Of a stretch of DNA of 64,000 nucleotides, positions 40,585 to 49,764 are shown in pieces. The stretch is from Azoarcus sp. KH32C (GTDB lineage: Bacteria; Pseudomonadota; Gammaproteobacteria; Burkholderiales; Rhodocyclaceae), in contig NC_020548.1 in assembly GCF_000349945.1 (NCBI RefSeq), positions 620,001 to 684,000 on the forward strand, in the 5' to 3' direction. The notes beneath the pieces are model-generated. The model was not told where the DNA came from. It ran no database searches and worked only from the letters and a program-made list of their open reading frames with translations. How positions within the stretch are numbered: the first letter of the stretch is position 1; each line of letters opens with the position of its first letter. The position numbers and the translations under genes are program-made.

Positions 40585-42231
40585 TCAGACCGAACGCTCG
40601 CGCAGTACCTTCTTGTTGATCTTGCCGACGCTGGTCTTCGGAATCTCGCCAACGAAGACGATGTGTTGGGCATCCGGTACGGCGTACTTGCTGATGCGCT
40701 TCAACTCGACGTGATGCAGCAACCGTGCGCGGATCCGCTCGACGTCGAGTGTCGCGCCTGGCTTGCAGACGACATAGGCCAGGGGCCGCTCGCCCCACTT
40801 CTCGTCGGGAACGCCAACGACGGCCGACTCCTGCACGCCGGGCACTTCGCCGATCAGGCTTTCGACCTCGATCGACGACACCCATTCACCGCCGGTCTTG
40901 ATGACGTCCTTGATACGGTCCACGATCTGCACGAAGCCGTCCGGCCGCACTACGGCGACATCCTGCGTGTGCAGGTAGCCACCCGCCCACAACTCTTCGG
41001 ACGCCTCGGGTTTCTTGAAATACCCTTGGGTCAGGAACGGCGCGCGAACGACAATTTCGCCTTGCGTCCTGCCATCGCGGGGCACGTCCTGCATGTCGGG
41101 ATCCACGACACGGAAGTCGACCATCGGCACGGGCCGGCCCGTCAGGCAGCGCAGGCGGACTTGATCGTCGACATCGCCGCTCAGGTCATCGGACGAGAGC
41201 TGGGCGAGCGCGACGACCGGCCCGGTTTCCGACATCCCGTATCCGGCGAACACGTCGATTCCGCGCTCGACCGCTGCCCGGCACAAGGCGGCCGACAGCG
41301 CGGAGCCGCCGATGATCATCTTCCATCCGGAAAGATCCCGCTCAGCCCCCGCGGAGGCCTGCAACAGCATCTGCAGGATCGTCGGCACGCAATGCGAGAA
41401 GCTCACTTTCTCGTCACACTTGAGCTTCAGCAGCATGTCCGGCACGTAGCGTCCTGGCAGAACGGTCTTCAGCCCGAGCAACACCGCGATGTAAGGAATG
41501 CCCCACGCGAGCACGTGGAACATGGGGGTGATCGGCATATAGACATCTTCGCGATGCAGCCGCTGCCCGTCGCGCTGAGCAGAGAGGCTCATTGCAGTCG
41601 TCAGCGTGTGCAGCACGATCTGGCGGTGGCTATAGCAGACGCCCTTCGGATCGCCCGTGGTGCCCGTCGTGTAGAAGGTCGCGGCCTTGGTGTTCTCGTC
41701 GAACTCGGGAAATTCGTATCCGGGCGACGCCTCCCCCACCAAAGCCTCATACTCTCCCGCCAGTTCCAGCGAGGTGCCAGGCAACGGCTGGCCGTCGGCC
41801 ATCACGACGATCTGGCGGACCGCCTTCAGCTCCGGCTTCAGCTGCTCCAGCAGCGGCACGAAGTCCGCATGGACCAGAACGACCTCGGCCTCCGAGTCGT
41901 TCAGCGTATAGGCAATCTGCTGCGGCGACAGGCGCACGTTCACCGTGAACATCGTCGCTCCCATCATCGGGATGCCGAAGTAACTCTCCAAGTAGCGATG
42001 GCTGTCCCAGTCCATCACCGCGACGGTGGTGCCGTGCCGAACGCCCAATGCGCTCAGTGCCGATGCGAGCTTGCCGATACGTGCGCGGAACTCGCGGAAG
42101 CTGTAGCGCAACTCCCCGCGATACGTGATCTCCTGGTCGCCGTGCACGGTGACCGAGTTCAGCAGCAGCTGCTTGATCAGCAGCGGGTAGGCGTACGCCG
42201 AGCGCGTCGCGTCGATGGGATTTTCCGGCAT
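40585..42231 (-). CDS. AMP-forming acyl-CoA ligase
   Basis: 548 residues with FYTTGTTGDPKGVCYSHR, YGMSETGP, GGYLHTQDVAVV, DRIKDVIKTGGEWVSSIEVE and the Lys in TSVGKINKKVLRE. All catalytic motifs are intact, in contrast to the related enzyme at 781-2406. Medium-chain or aromatic acids are the likely substrates. Start at 42231 chosen because GGAG lies 7 bp upstream; the ATG at 42246 has no site. A perfect 14-bp palindrome sits just upstream and is probably its operator. Confidence 0.9.
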   Translation of the reverse strand: MPENPIDATRSAYAYPLLIKQLLLNSVTVHGDQEITYRGELRYSFREFRARIGKLASALSALGVRHGTTVAVMDWDSHRYLESYFGIPMMGATMFTVNVRLSPQQIAYTLNDSEAEVVLVHADFVPLLEQLKPELKAVRQIVVMADGQPLPGTSLELAGEYEALVGEASPGYEFPEFDENTKAATFYTTGTTGDPKGVCYSHRQIVLHTLTTAMSLSAQRDGQRLHREDVYMPITPMFHVLAWGIPYIAVLLGLKTVLPGRYVPDMLLKLKCDEKVSFSHCVPTILQMLLQASAGAERDLSGWKMIIGGSALSAALCRAAVERGIDVFAGYGMSETGPVVALAQLSSDDLSGDVDDQVRLRCLTGRPVPMVDFRVVDPDMQDVPRDGRTQGEIVVRAPFLTQGYFKKPEASEELWAGGYLHTQDVAVVRPDGFVQIVDRIKDVIKTGGEWVSSIEVESLIGEVPGVQESAVVGVPDEKWGERPLAYVVCKPGATLDVERIRARLLHHVELKRISKYAVPDAQHIVFVGEIPKTSVGKINKKVLRERSV

Positions 42232-42250
42232 GGCTGTCTCCGTCATGGTT

Positions 42251-42264
42251 GCTTAACGTTAAGC
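42251..42264. promoter_or_regulatory. Perfect 14-bp palindrome upstream of the CoA ligase
   Basis: GCTTAACGTTAAGC, 20 bp before the chosen start codon of the ligase at 40585-42231. Its symmetry and position fit a TetR- or MarR-type operator. No such regulator gene is adjacent. Confidence 0.45.
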
Positions 42265-42322
42265 GGCGCAGGACCGGATGATTGCGTCCGGCGCGGGTAT
42301 GACGAAGCTTATCTGTGCCAAG

Positions 42323-42371
42323 GCACCCGCCTCCCCTTCTCAGAGGCGGGGGAGGCGGGGGAGGCGGGTGC
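42323..42371. repeat. GC-rich REP-like palindrome, copy 2
   Basis: GCACCCGCCTCCCC (42323-42336) and GGGGAGGCGGGTGC (42358-42371) are exact reverse complements with a 21-base loop; the loop contains a further GGGGGAGGCG unit. It lies in the 239-bp gap between the ligase and the MalT-like gene, where I see no coding sequence. Confidence 0.55.
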
Positions 42372-42470
42372 GGGTTTGGGCTGGAGGGGGATGAATCGGG
42401 GCGGCAGCGTTACGGCGGGCGCACTAGGCGTCCGTTTGGCTTGCGCCGTTGATACGGTCCTCGCAGGGGC

Positions 42471-45167
42471 TTACTCGATGCCTTCCAGCAAGCCCAGAAG
42501 CTGGGCGCGGCGCACAACATGCTTGCGGTTGGCGGCATCCAGTTTGTCGAAGAGATTCTTCAGGTGCCATTTGACGGTCACCTCGCCAACCCCCATCGCG
42601 TGGGCAACCTCCTTATTTGAGAGATTGCGCGCAAGAAGCTCAAGGACTTCACGCTCCTTCGGGGTCAGCACCATGCTCGGAATCGCGCGCGGCCCGCCCC
42701 CCTCGCGCGGCAGCTCGGGCCGCATCACCCGGGCGACGGCGATTGTCTTGTCGGGCTCGGCATGGCCCGCGCCATCGAGCGATAGGCTGCGTGCCCAATC
42801 GGCAATGGCCGGGTGCGCATCCACGAACACCCGCACGAAGCCGTAGGTACGTGCAAGGTCCATCGCCTCTCGCAGCAGCGCACGGCCATCCTCGCTGCTG
42901 CGGTCGAGCACGTAAGCCCGCAGCGCCATATTCTCGATCCACGCGCGACCGAGTTTCATCCCCTGCGCAAACGGCGAGGCCCGTTCCAGCGCATCGCGCG
43001 CCGCACGCCAATCCTGTGCCGCGATTGCGGCATGGGCATGGGACGTCGTCCGCTGCAGCTCGACCATCCGTCGCCATACCGGTCCGTACCCCTCCTCTTC
43101 GCGCGCAACAATCTCATCAATGCGTGCAGCGAGCATACGGCAGGTTTCCGAACGGAACCTCCCGGCGTGCATGCGCGTTTGCTCCGTGAGACTTACGATG
43201 CACAGGCGCGGCATGCTGCGCGCAGCGCCAATCGCGAACAGCGTTTCCAGGAGGTCCAGTGAACGATGTTCCGCCCCCTGTGCGGCAGCGACACGAGCTG
43301 CTGTCCGGTAGCCAAGCAGCGCCGTTTCAGGCGTACCGGTGCGCTCGAGCACATCGAGCCGGTTGGCCAGGAGGGCGGCAGCTTCGTCAATACGGTCACG
43401 CTCGTAGGCGGCAGCGGCAAGCAGAGCCGCAAGCATGCACGACAACGGATGACGCCTGCCCAGCGATTCGTCGGTTCTTGCAAGCACCGGCTGCATCATC
43501 TGCTCGACCAGTTGCACCTGCCCTTCCCACAAATAGCTCAGACCGGTGATGAATTCGCCCCACAGCGACGAATAGGCGAATCCTGCGCCATGTGCACCTC
43601 GCGGCACCTCCTGCTGATGACGACGCGCGAGCGCAGGATCTCCCCGCAGGATCGCCAGCACCGAGAGGCGGTTCGCATGCATCTGCAGCAACGCCGGATC
43701 TCTTGACGGCGGCGCATTAGCCCACGGCTCGAACAAGGCGAGGCAGCGATCGGGTTCGTCCGCGTAATAGGCTGCGCCGCTACCGATCAGCGCACATTCA
43801 TAGCGCAAGCCGACGTCGACATCCGCCCCCTCCAGAATATGCGCGACCAACCTTTCAGCCTCGACATGACGCTCGCTGAGCGCCAGCACCCACGCGGCTG
43901 CAAGACGCAACCGGGGCCGCTTGTCGAGCTCGGATGCCGGCAGAAGTTCAACCCACTCGAGCACCGTGCCGACCTGCCCCTGCATCGCCGCATCGTAAAG
44001 GCACTGCTCCGCAAGATTGTAGGCAACCTCGCGGTTGCCCGCGGCCAACGCATGCCGGGCGGCCTCTTCGAGCATTCCCCGTCCTTCGAGCCATCGCATG
44101 GCGCGCAGGTGCAGCTGCTCCTGCTCGGCGGCCGGCAACTCGGCCACCCGGGCACGCAGGGCATCGCGTGCGAGCATGTGCAGTCGGCACCACTCGCTAT
44201 CGTCCGCAACGGCAAAGATCGGCAGGTCGCGCATGAGGCGCGCAAGATGTTCGGCTGACCGCTCCATACCGGTGAGCGCCGCGCAGAGCTCGGGATGCAG
44301 AAGGTCCGCTACGGAAATCCGAGTCAGAAAATCGGCGTCTTCAGGCGCGAGTTTGGCCAGCAAGCCGCCCAGGAGCTGCTCCTGCTGAATACCATCACGC
44401 GCTGAAAGCGTCGCGACAACGGCGCGCGGGTCTCCGCCCCTTTCCAGCGCGGCCAGTGCAAGCTGCAGGCCCAGCGGCCAACCTTCGACGATCTCGTGAA
44501 TCCGCGCACAGGTATCCGCATCGATCTTTCCATCGAATCGGCTGCGAACCAGCTCGAGCGTGTCCTCCATGCGGAAACGCAGCAATTCCGGTCCGACAAG
44601 CACACAGTGCCCGTAGGCGCACATATCGGCCACTTCGGCTTCCAGGCCGCTGCGCGCGGCGACGACCACGCGCAGGTTGGGCGGCGTGTTGTGCATCAGG
44701 TACGACAGTGCGGACAAAGCCTCCGCCGAAAGGCGCTCCGCCTCATCGACCATCAGGACAAGGTCCAGCGACGTGTGCGCCACCTCTGCCAACCAGGCCG
44801 TCACACCTTCCAATGCGCCGACCGATGCTCCCCCTTCAAGCAGGGTGCGGCCGAACGCAGGCCGGCCGCAGCCGAAGCGCACGGCATGCACGAGGCTCTG
44901 CAACAAGCGCTGCGGATCGACGTGCTCGTCGACCGACGTCCACGCTACCGCAGCCCCACGCGCCAGCACCTCACGGCGCCACTGTGCGAGCAGCGACGTC
45001 TTGCCGAACCCCGGCGGCGCTTGCACCACGATCACCTGACGGTCTCTGAACCGTTGCTCATCCAAAGCAAGCCGGACGCGCGTCAGCAGATGCCGCGGGG
45101 CCCGCGGAGGAGTCGTCTTCAGCATGAGTGCCGGCAGCGGAGTTCCGCTCGAAGTGGTCATTGTCAT
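42471..45167 (-). CDS. MalT-like LuxR-family transcriptional regulator
   Basis: 898 residues with Walker A QAPPGFGKTSLLAQW (~50-64), Walker B DLVLMVDEAERLS, long helical repeats, and a C-terminal LuxR domain (LTPKEREVLELLARNLSNKE, VGEVTVKWHLKNLFDKL). It is the paralogue of the regulator at 3918-6575. It is divergent from the stress/hemerythrin gene and sits behind the ligase. GGTGGG precedes the ATG. Likely controls ligase or envelope genes nearby, but no site is evident. Confidence 0.9.
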   Translation of the reverse strand: MTMTTSSGTPLPALMLKTTPPRAPRHLLTRVRLALDEQRFRDRQVIVVQAPPGFGKTSLLAQWRREVLARGAAVAWTSVDEHVDPQRLLQSLVHAVRFGCGRPAFGRTLLEGGASVGALEGVTAWLAEVAHTSLDLVLMVDEAERLSAEALSALSYLMHNTPPNLRVVVAARSGLEAEVADMCAYGHCVLVGPELLRFRMEDTLELVRSRFDGKIDADTCARIHEIVEGWPLGLQLALAALERGGDPRAVVATLSARDGIQQEQLLGGLLAKLAPEDADFLTRISVADLLHPELCAALTGMERSAEHLARLMRDLPIFAVADDSEWCRLHMLARDALRARVAELPAAEQEQLHLRAMRWLEGRGMLEEAARHALAAGNREVAYNLAEQCLYDAAMQGQVGTVLEWVELLPASELDKRPRLRLAAAWVLALSERHVEAERLVAHILEGADVDVGLRYECALIGSGAAYYADEPDRCLALFEPWANAPPSRDPALLQMHANRLSVLAILRGDPALARRHQQEVPRGAHGAGFAYSSLWGEFITGLSYLWEGQVQLVEQMMQPVLARTDESLGRRHPLSCMLAALLAAAAYERDRIDEAAALLANRLDVLERTGTPETALLGYRTAARVAAAQGAEHRSLDLLETLFAIGAARSMPRLCIVSLTEQTRMHAGRFRSETCRMLAARIDEIVAREEEGYGPVWRRMVELQRTTSHAHAAIAAQDWRAARDALERASPFAQGMKLGRAWIENMALRAYVLDRSSEDGRALLREAMDLARTYGFVRVFVDAHPAIADWARSLSLDGAGHAEPDKTIAVARVMRPELPREGGGPRAIPSMVLTPKEREVLELLARNLSNKEVAHAMGVGEVTVKWHLKNLFDKLDAANRKHVVRRAQLLGLLEGIE

Positions 45168-45273
45168 CCCACCAGATATGGACCCAACATCGGTCGCAAC
45201 AAGCGCCCGTGCGAATCTCGCCGCTTACGCAGCAACCAGACGCAATTATAAGCCTGCGCCTCGCCCACCCCCT

Positions 45274-45294
45274 CCCCCTCCTGCACGAAGGGGG
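45274..45294. repeat. GC-rich REP-like palindrome, copy 3
   Basis: CCCCCT-N9-AGGGGG, same stem and loop length as copy 1 at 40551. It lies between the divergent MalT-like gene and the small frame at 45352. Confidence 0.5.
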
Positions 45295-45351
45295 AATGCA
45301 CTCCACCCCCTGACTAACATCAACTCCAAGCCCGAATACGAGGAGAACGGA

Positions 45352-45471
45352 ATGCAGCTGGTGGATGTATGCGCGCTCGAAGACATCGCCCCCGGCCTGT
45401 CGGTCCCGACATTCCCGGTCGAAATCGTCGCCGGCAGAGTGCGCATCGGGATCGGGAACGCAACCCGATAA
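45352..45471 (+). CDS. 39-residue small frame, unknown
   Basis: MQLVDVCALEDIAPGLSVPT, then FPVEIVAGRVRIGIGNATR. GAGGAG lies 5-10 bp before the ATG, and the frame ends 28 bp before the stress/hemerythrin gene. The opening loosely recalls the N-terminus of Rieske-type small proteins (VxVCxLxDI), but no cluster motif is present. It may be a truncated gene or a real small protein. Confidence 0.4.
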   Translation: MQLVDVCALEDIAPGLSVPTFPVEIVAGRVRIGIGNATR

Positions 45472-45499
45472 CCCATCTGACTTCCTTCCAGGAGTAGCC

Positions 45500-46525
45500 A
45501 TGTACCGCCATTTGCTCGTACCCATCGACGGCACCGACCTCTCGACGGAGACCATCAGCAATGCCGTCGAATTGGCCCGCACCCTCGGCGCCCGCATCAC
45601 CTTCTTCCATGCGCAACCGAACCACGCGGCAGCGTTCAGCGGCGATGCAGAGATCGTGCGCCTGACCTCGCCTGCCGACTACGATTACGCGTATCAGGGA
45701 CGTGCCCGCGAGCTGCTAGCGAAGGCCGAATCGGCAGCGCGAGCGCTCGGCGTCCCCTGCGACTCCTCGACGACGGTCAGCGATTCGCCCTACCGCGCGA
45801 TCATCGCCGCCGCACAGGACGCCGGCTGCGACCTGATCTACATGGCCTCGCACGGCCGGCGCAGCAGCATCGGCATGATGCTGGGGTCACAGACGCTGAA
45901 GGTGCTGGTGAACGCCGGCATGCCGGTACTGGTCGCCGCCACCACGAACCCGCCGGCGACCTCGCAGGCGATCGGGATCATCCGCGACGAGCACCGCTCG
46001 CTCGCTGCCGTGCTGCATGCGTGGCTCCACCTGCTCGGCACCGAACAGGGGCCGCACGACCCGCCCCGCGACGCGCGGATGCGCGCGATGATCCATTACA
46101 TCAAGGCCTTCCCGCTCGCGCTGCATCATCCGAAGGAAGAGGAATACCTGTTCCGCAAGCTGCGCGAACGCACCTCGCGCTGCAATGCCGAGCTGGACGA
46201 ACTCGAGCGCCAGCACGAGCGCGACATGCAGCTGGTGGACGAGCTCGCCGCGGCGGTCGAACGGCACCTCGCCGGCGAAACCGACGTCGCCGCGGTCAAG
46301 GACGCGGTGAGCCGCTACGCGCTCTTCATCTGGGAACACATGGGGCGCGAGGAAGGCGTGATCCTCCCCGCGGCCCAGCGCTACCTGACACCGGCCGATT
46401 GGGACGAGATCAACGCGGTTTTCTCGGAAAACGGCGATCCGCGTTTCGGCGGCGACACCGACGCCGAGTTCAAGCGCCTCTTTTCGCGCATCGTGAATCT
46501 GGCGTCATCGCCGGATACGAAATAA
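45500..46525 (+). CDS. Universal stress protein-hemerythrin fusion
   Basis: 341 residues. UspA domain 1-~150 (MYRHLLVPIDGTDLS; nucleotide loop MASHGRRSSIGMMLG; VLVAAT). Hemerythrin domain ~160-320 with DEHRSLAAVLHAWLHLL, HHPKEEEYLF, ERQHERDMQLV and WEHMGREEGVILP giving the His/Glu ligands of a di-iron site. AGGAG lies 7 bp before the ATG; the longer frame from 45365 was rejected. It is the full-length relative of the partial gene at 2-754. Expected to bind O2 or NO and to respond to redox or energy stress. Confidence 0.9.
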   Translation: MYRHLLVPIDGTDLSTETISNAVELARTLGARITFFHAQPNHAAAFSGDAEIVRLTSPADYDYAYQGRARELLAKAESAARALGVPCDSSTTVSDSPYRAIIAAAQDAGCDLIYMASHGRRSSIGMMLGSQTLKVLVNAGMPVLVAATTNPPATSQAIGIIRDEHRSLAAVLHAWLHLLGTEQGPHDPPRDARMRAMIHYIKAFPLALHHPKEEEYLFRKLRERTSRCNAELDELERQHERDMQLVDELAAAVERHLAGETDVAAVKDAVSRYALFIWEHMGREEGVILPAAQRYLTPADWDEINAVFSENGDPRFGGDTDAEFKRLFSRIVNLASSPDTK

Positions 46526-46583
46526 AGAGCTTTACTTCAAACAACACGCGGCCCGCTCGCAGCGCCGCATAGAGGAGCACAAC

Positions 46584-47564
46584 ATGGCCAATGCCATTCG
46601 AATCCACGAGACCGGCGGTCCGGAAGTGATGCGCTGGGAGTCCGTCGAAGTCGGCGTCCCCGGCCCGGGCCAGGTCCGCCTGCGCCACGAGGCGGTCGGC
46701 CTCAACTTCGCCGACACCTACTTCCGCACCGGCCTGTATCCGATCCCGATGCCCAACGGGCTGGGCGTCGAAGCCGCGGGCGTTGTCGAAGCGGTCGGCG
46801 AAGGCGTGACCAACGTCGCCGAGGGCGACCGCGTGACCTACACGGGCTTCGTCAACACGCTCGGCGCCTACAGTACCGCCCGCATCATCCCCGCCGCGCC
46901 GCTGATCAAGCTGCCGGATGCGATCTCGTGCGAGACCGCGGCGGCGATGACGATGCGCGGCCTGACCTCGGCCTACCTGATGCGCCGCATCTGGCCGCTG
47001 CAGGCGGGCGACACGATCCTGCTGCACGCGGCGGCGGGCGGCGTCGGGCTGATCGTGTGCCAGTGGGCGAAGCTCCTGGGCCTGACGGTGATCGGCACCG
47101 TGTCGTCGGAAGAAAAGGCCGCGATCGTGCGCGCCCACGGCTGCGACCACGTGATCTTCTATCGCAAGGAAGACGTCGCGGCGCGCGTTCGCGAGATCAC
47201 CAACGGAGTGGGCGTAAGCGTGGTGTTCGACAGCGTCGGCAAGACGACCTTCGAAGGCTCGCTCAATTCACTCAAGCGCCGCGGCCTGATGGTGTGCTTC
47301 GGCACCGCTTCCGGCCCGATCGACGCCTTCAATCCGCAGCTGCTCGCGATGAAGGGCTCGCTCTACCTGACGCGCCCCGCGCTGGCGGACTTCATCGCCA
47401 CGCAGGAAGAACGCGACGCGCTCGCCGGCGAGCTCTTCGACCACGTTGCCGCCGGCCGCATCAAGATCGAGATCAACCAGCGCTATGCGCTGCAGGACGC
47501 CGTGCAGGCGCACCGCGATCTGGAAGCCGGCAAGACGATCGGATCGTCGATCTTCACCGTCTAA
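46584..47564 (+). CDS. Quinone oxidoreductase-like NADPH dehydrogenase
   Basis: 326 residues of the zinc-free MDR family. It has LNFADTYFRTGLYP near the start, the NADPH-binding LLHAAAGGVGLIVCQWAK, and VVFDSVGKTTFEGS. No catalytic zinc ligands are seen. It reduces quinones or conjugated enones with NADPH. First gene of a five-gene plus-strand group (to 51680) with a dioxygenase, a beta-keto acid cleavage enzyme, an MFS carrier and a hydrolase. Confidence 0.88.
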   Translation: MANAIRIHETGGPEVMRWESVEVGVPGPGQVRLRHEAVGLNFADTYFRTGLYPIPMPNGLGVEAAGVVEAVGEGVTNVAEGDRVTYTGFVNTLGAYSTARIIPAAPLIKLPDAISCETAAAMTMRGLTSAYLMRRIWPLQAGDTILLHAAAGGVGLIVCQWAKLLGLTVIGTVSSEEKAAIVRAHGCDHVIFYRKEDVAARVREITNGVGVSVVFDSVGKTTFEGSLNSLKRRGLMVCFGTASGPIDAFNPQLLAMKGSLYLTRPALADFIATQEERDALAGELFDHVAAGRIKIEINQRYALQDAVQAHRDLEAGKTIGSSIFTV

Positions 47565-47633
47565 ACGAATACAAGAAAAAAAGTCCCGCAGAGAGATAAC
47601 GAAAAACCCACGGACAGACAGGAGACAGGTTTC

Positions 47634-48575
47634 ATGAATCAGACGACCCAGGAAAGACCCGCGGCGCCGGCCTTCGTGCGGCCGAGCGTGCTGAACAGCT
47701 CGGTCAAGTTCGAGCCGCTCACCGCCAGCATCGGCGCCGAGCTGCTCAACGTGAACATCGGCGACGCCTCGCGCGACCCGGCGCTCTTCGCCGAGATCAA
47801 GGCCCTGCTGCTCGAGTACAAGGTGCTCTTCCTGCGCGACCAGGACATCACGCGTGGCGAGCACGTCGCCTTCGCCGAGCGCTTCGGCAAGCTGGAGGAC
47901 CACCCGGTCGCCGGCAGCCATCCGGATCACCCCGGCCTCGTGCAGATCTACAAGTCGCCCGACCAGCCGATGGACCGCTACGAGAACGCCTGGCACACGG
48001 ATGCGACCTGGCGCGACGCGCCGCCAATGGGCTGCGTGCTGCGCTGCGTGGAATGCCCGCCGGTCGGTGGCGACACGATGTGGGCGAACATGGTGCTCGC
48101 CTACGAGCGGCTGCCCGAGGACATCAAGGCCAAGATCGCCAACCTGCGTGCGCGCCACAGCATCGAAGCGACTTTCGGCGCGGCGATGCCGATCGAAAAG
48201 CGCCTCGCGCTGAAGGCGCAGTACCCGGATCCCGAGCATCCCGTGGTGCGCGTGCATCCCGAAACGGGCGAGAAGGTGCTGTTCGTCAATGCCTTCACGA
48301 CCCACCTCACGAACTTCCACACCCCCGCCCATGTGCGCTACGGCCAGGACTACGCGCCGGGTGCCGCCGAGCTGCTGCAGTACCTGATCCGCCAGGCCTT
48401 CATCCCGGAGTACCAGGTGCGTTGGCGCTGGAAGCCCAACAGCATGGCGATCTGGGACAACCGCAGCACCCAGCACTACGCCGTCATGGACTACGCGCCC
48501 TGCCACCGCAAGATGGAACGCGCCGGGATCATCGGCGACGTGCCCTTCGGCCTGGAAGCCCTGGCCGCCCGCTGA
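47634..48575 (+). CDS. TauD/TfdA-family 2-oxoglutarate-dependent dioxygenase
   Basis: 313 residues. The iron-binding HxD is in NAWHTDATWRDAPP, the distal His and 2-oxoglutarate Arg in the C-terminal WDNRSTQHYAVMDY part. LLLEYKVLFLRDQDITRGEH is the family's N-terminal strand. It needs O2 and hydroxylates a substrate with succinate and CO2 release, so this cluster serves aerobic metabolism. AGGAGACAGG precedes the ATG. Substrate unknown; followed by a beta-keto acid cleavage enzyme. Confidence 0.88.
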   Translation: MNQTTQERPAAPAFVRPSVLNSSVKFEPLTASIGAELLNVNIGDASRDPALFAEIKALLLEYKVLFLRDQDITRGEHVAFAERFGKLEDHPVAGSHPDHPGLVQIYKSPDQPMDRYENAWHTDATWRDAPPMGCVLRCVECPPVGGDTMWANMVLAYERLPEDIKAKIANLRARHSIEATFGAAMPIEKRLALKAQYPDPEHPVVRVHPETGEKVLFVNAFTTHLTNFHTPAHVRYGQDYAPGAAELLQYLIRQAFIPEYQVRWRWKPNSMAIWDNRSTQHYAVMDYAPCHRKMERAGIIGDVPFGLEALAAR

Positions 48576-48635
48576 TACGCGCGCTTTCGCCAAAAGCATT
48601 CACCCCATACAGACCCACCCCAAAGGAGTATCCAG

Positions 48636-49694
48636 ATGAATTTCCTCGACGGATCGCTGTTCCCCGAAAACCAGCAAAAACTCGTCATCACCGCCGCCCC
48701 CTATGGCCCCGAATGGATGCCTGCCGACTTTCCGGAAGACATTCCGGTGACGATGGAAGAGCAGATCCAGAAGGCTGTCGACTGCTACAACGCCGGGGCC
48801 ACGGTGCTGCACCTGCACGTGCGGGAACTCGACGGCAAGGGCTCGAAGCGTCTCTCGAAGTTCAACGAGCTGATCGCCGGCATCCGCGCCCGCGTGCCCG
48901 ACATGATCATCCAGGTCGGCGGCTCGATTTCCTTCGCCCCCGAGAATGACGGTGAAGCCGCGAAGTGGCTCTCGGACGACACCCGCCACATGCTCGCCGA
49001 GCTGACCCCGACGCCCGACCAAGTCACGATCGCGATCAACTCGAACCAGATGAACGTCGTCGAGCAGATGTGCGAGCGCGACATCGCCGGCACCTCGCTC
49101 GCCGATCCGGCGATGTACCAGGCCTACCGCGAGATGACGATCCCGGCCGGTCCGGGCTGGGTCGAGGAGCACATCCGCCGCCTGTCCGAGAAGGGCATCC
49201 AGACGCACTTCCAGCTCGCGACGATCTCGCAGCTGGAGACGGTCGAGCGCATGATGCGCCGTAACGTCTGCAACGTGCCGCTGATCCTGACCTGGGTCGC
49301 GATCGGCGGCGGCTTCGATGCGCCGAACCTCTACAACCTGGCGAACTTCGTCCGCGCCTGCCCGGACGGCTCGGTGCTGACGCTCGAAACGTCGATGCTC
49401 AACGTGCTGCCGCTCAACATGATGGCGATCGCGATGGGCCTGCATGTGCGCTGCGGCATCGAGGACAACATCTGGACCCAGCGCCGCGACCGCAAAATGG
49501 GCACCGTCGAGCAGATCGAGCAGCTCGTGCGCCTGTCGCGCGAGTTCGGCCGCGACGTCGCCAACGGCAAGGAGGCGCGCGAGATCTACAGGATCGGCAC
49601 CTTCTACAAGAACGCCGACGAGACGCTGGCGAAGAACGGCTTCGCGCCCAACCGCAAGCCGGGGCAGATCGGCTTTCTGCAACACGCGGCGTAA
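48636..49694 (+). CDS. Beta-keto acid cleavage enzyme (BKACE, DUF849)
   Basis: 352 residues. The metal-binding VLHLHVRELDGKG, VGGSISFAPEND and a TLETSMLN stretch near 250 identify the BKACE family, TIM-barrel Zn enzymes that split a beta-keto acid with acetyl-CoA into acetoacetate plus a new acyl-CoA. Next to a TauD-type oxygenase and a dehydrogenase-like enzyme it suggests oxidation of a hydroxy acid or betaine-like compound to a beta-keto acid. AAAGGAG precedes the ATG. Confidence 0.87.
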   Translation: MNFLDGSLFPENQQKLVITAAPYGPEWMPADFPEDIPVTMEEQIQKAVDCYNAGATVLHLHVRELDGKGSKRLSKFNELIAGIRARVPDMIIQVGGSISFAPENDGEAAKWLSDDTRHMLAELTPTPDQVTIAINSNQMNVVEQMCERDIAGTSLADPAMYQAYREMTIPAGPGWVEEHIRRLSEKGIQTHFQLATISQLETVERMMRRNVCNVPLILTWVAIGGGFDAPNLYNLANFVRACPDGSVLTLETSMLNVLPLNMMAIAMGLHVRCGIEDNIWTQRRDRKMGTVEQIEQLVRLSREFGRDVANGKEAREIYRIGTFYKNADETLAKNGFAPNRKPGQIGFLQHAA

Positions 49695-49708
49695 GCTGTG
49701 AGGTAGTA

Positions 49709-49739
49709 CGGGCAAGGGGCCATCATCGCCCCTTGCCCG
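49709..49739 (+). terminator. Strong hairpin between the BKACE and MFS genes
   Basis: CGGGCAAGGGGC and GCCCCTTGCCCG form a perfect 12-bp stem around CATCATC. The plus strand continues CCAAAAAAG, without a T-run, so it may reduce readthrough into the MFS gene or stabilise the upstream mRNA. Confidence 0.5.
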
Positions 49740-49764
49740 CCAAAAAAGATAAAAGGAGACACGC

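Noticed and set aside
42338..42368. Apparent tandem GGGGGAGGCG units
   Set aside because: Only two to three short units; better explained as part of the palindromic repeat at 42323-42371 than as a microsatellite or CRISPR-like array.
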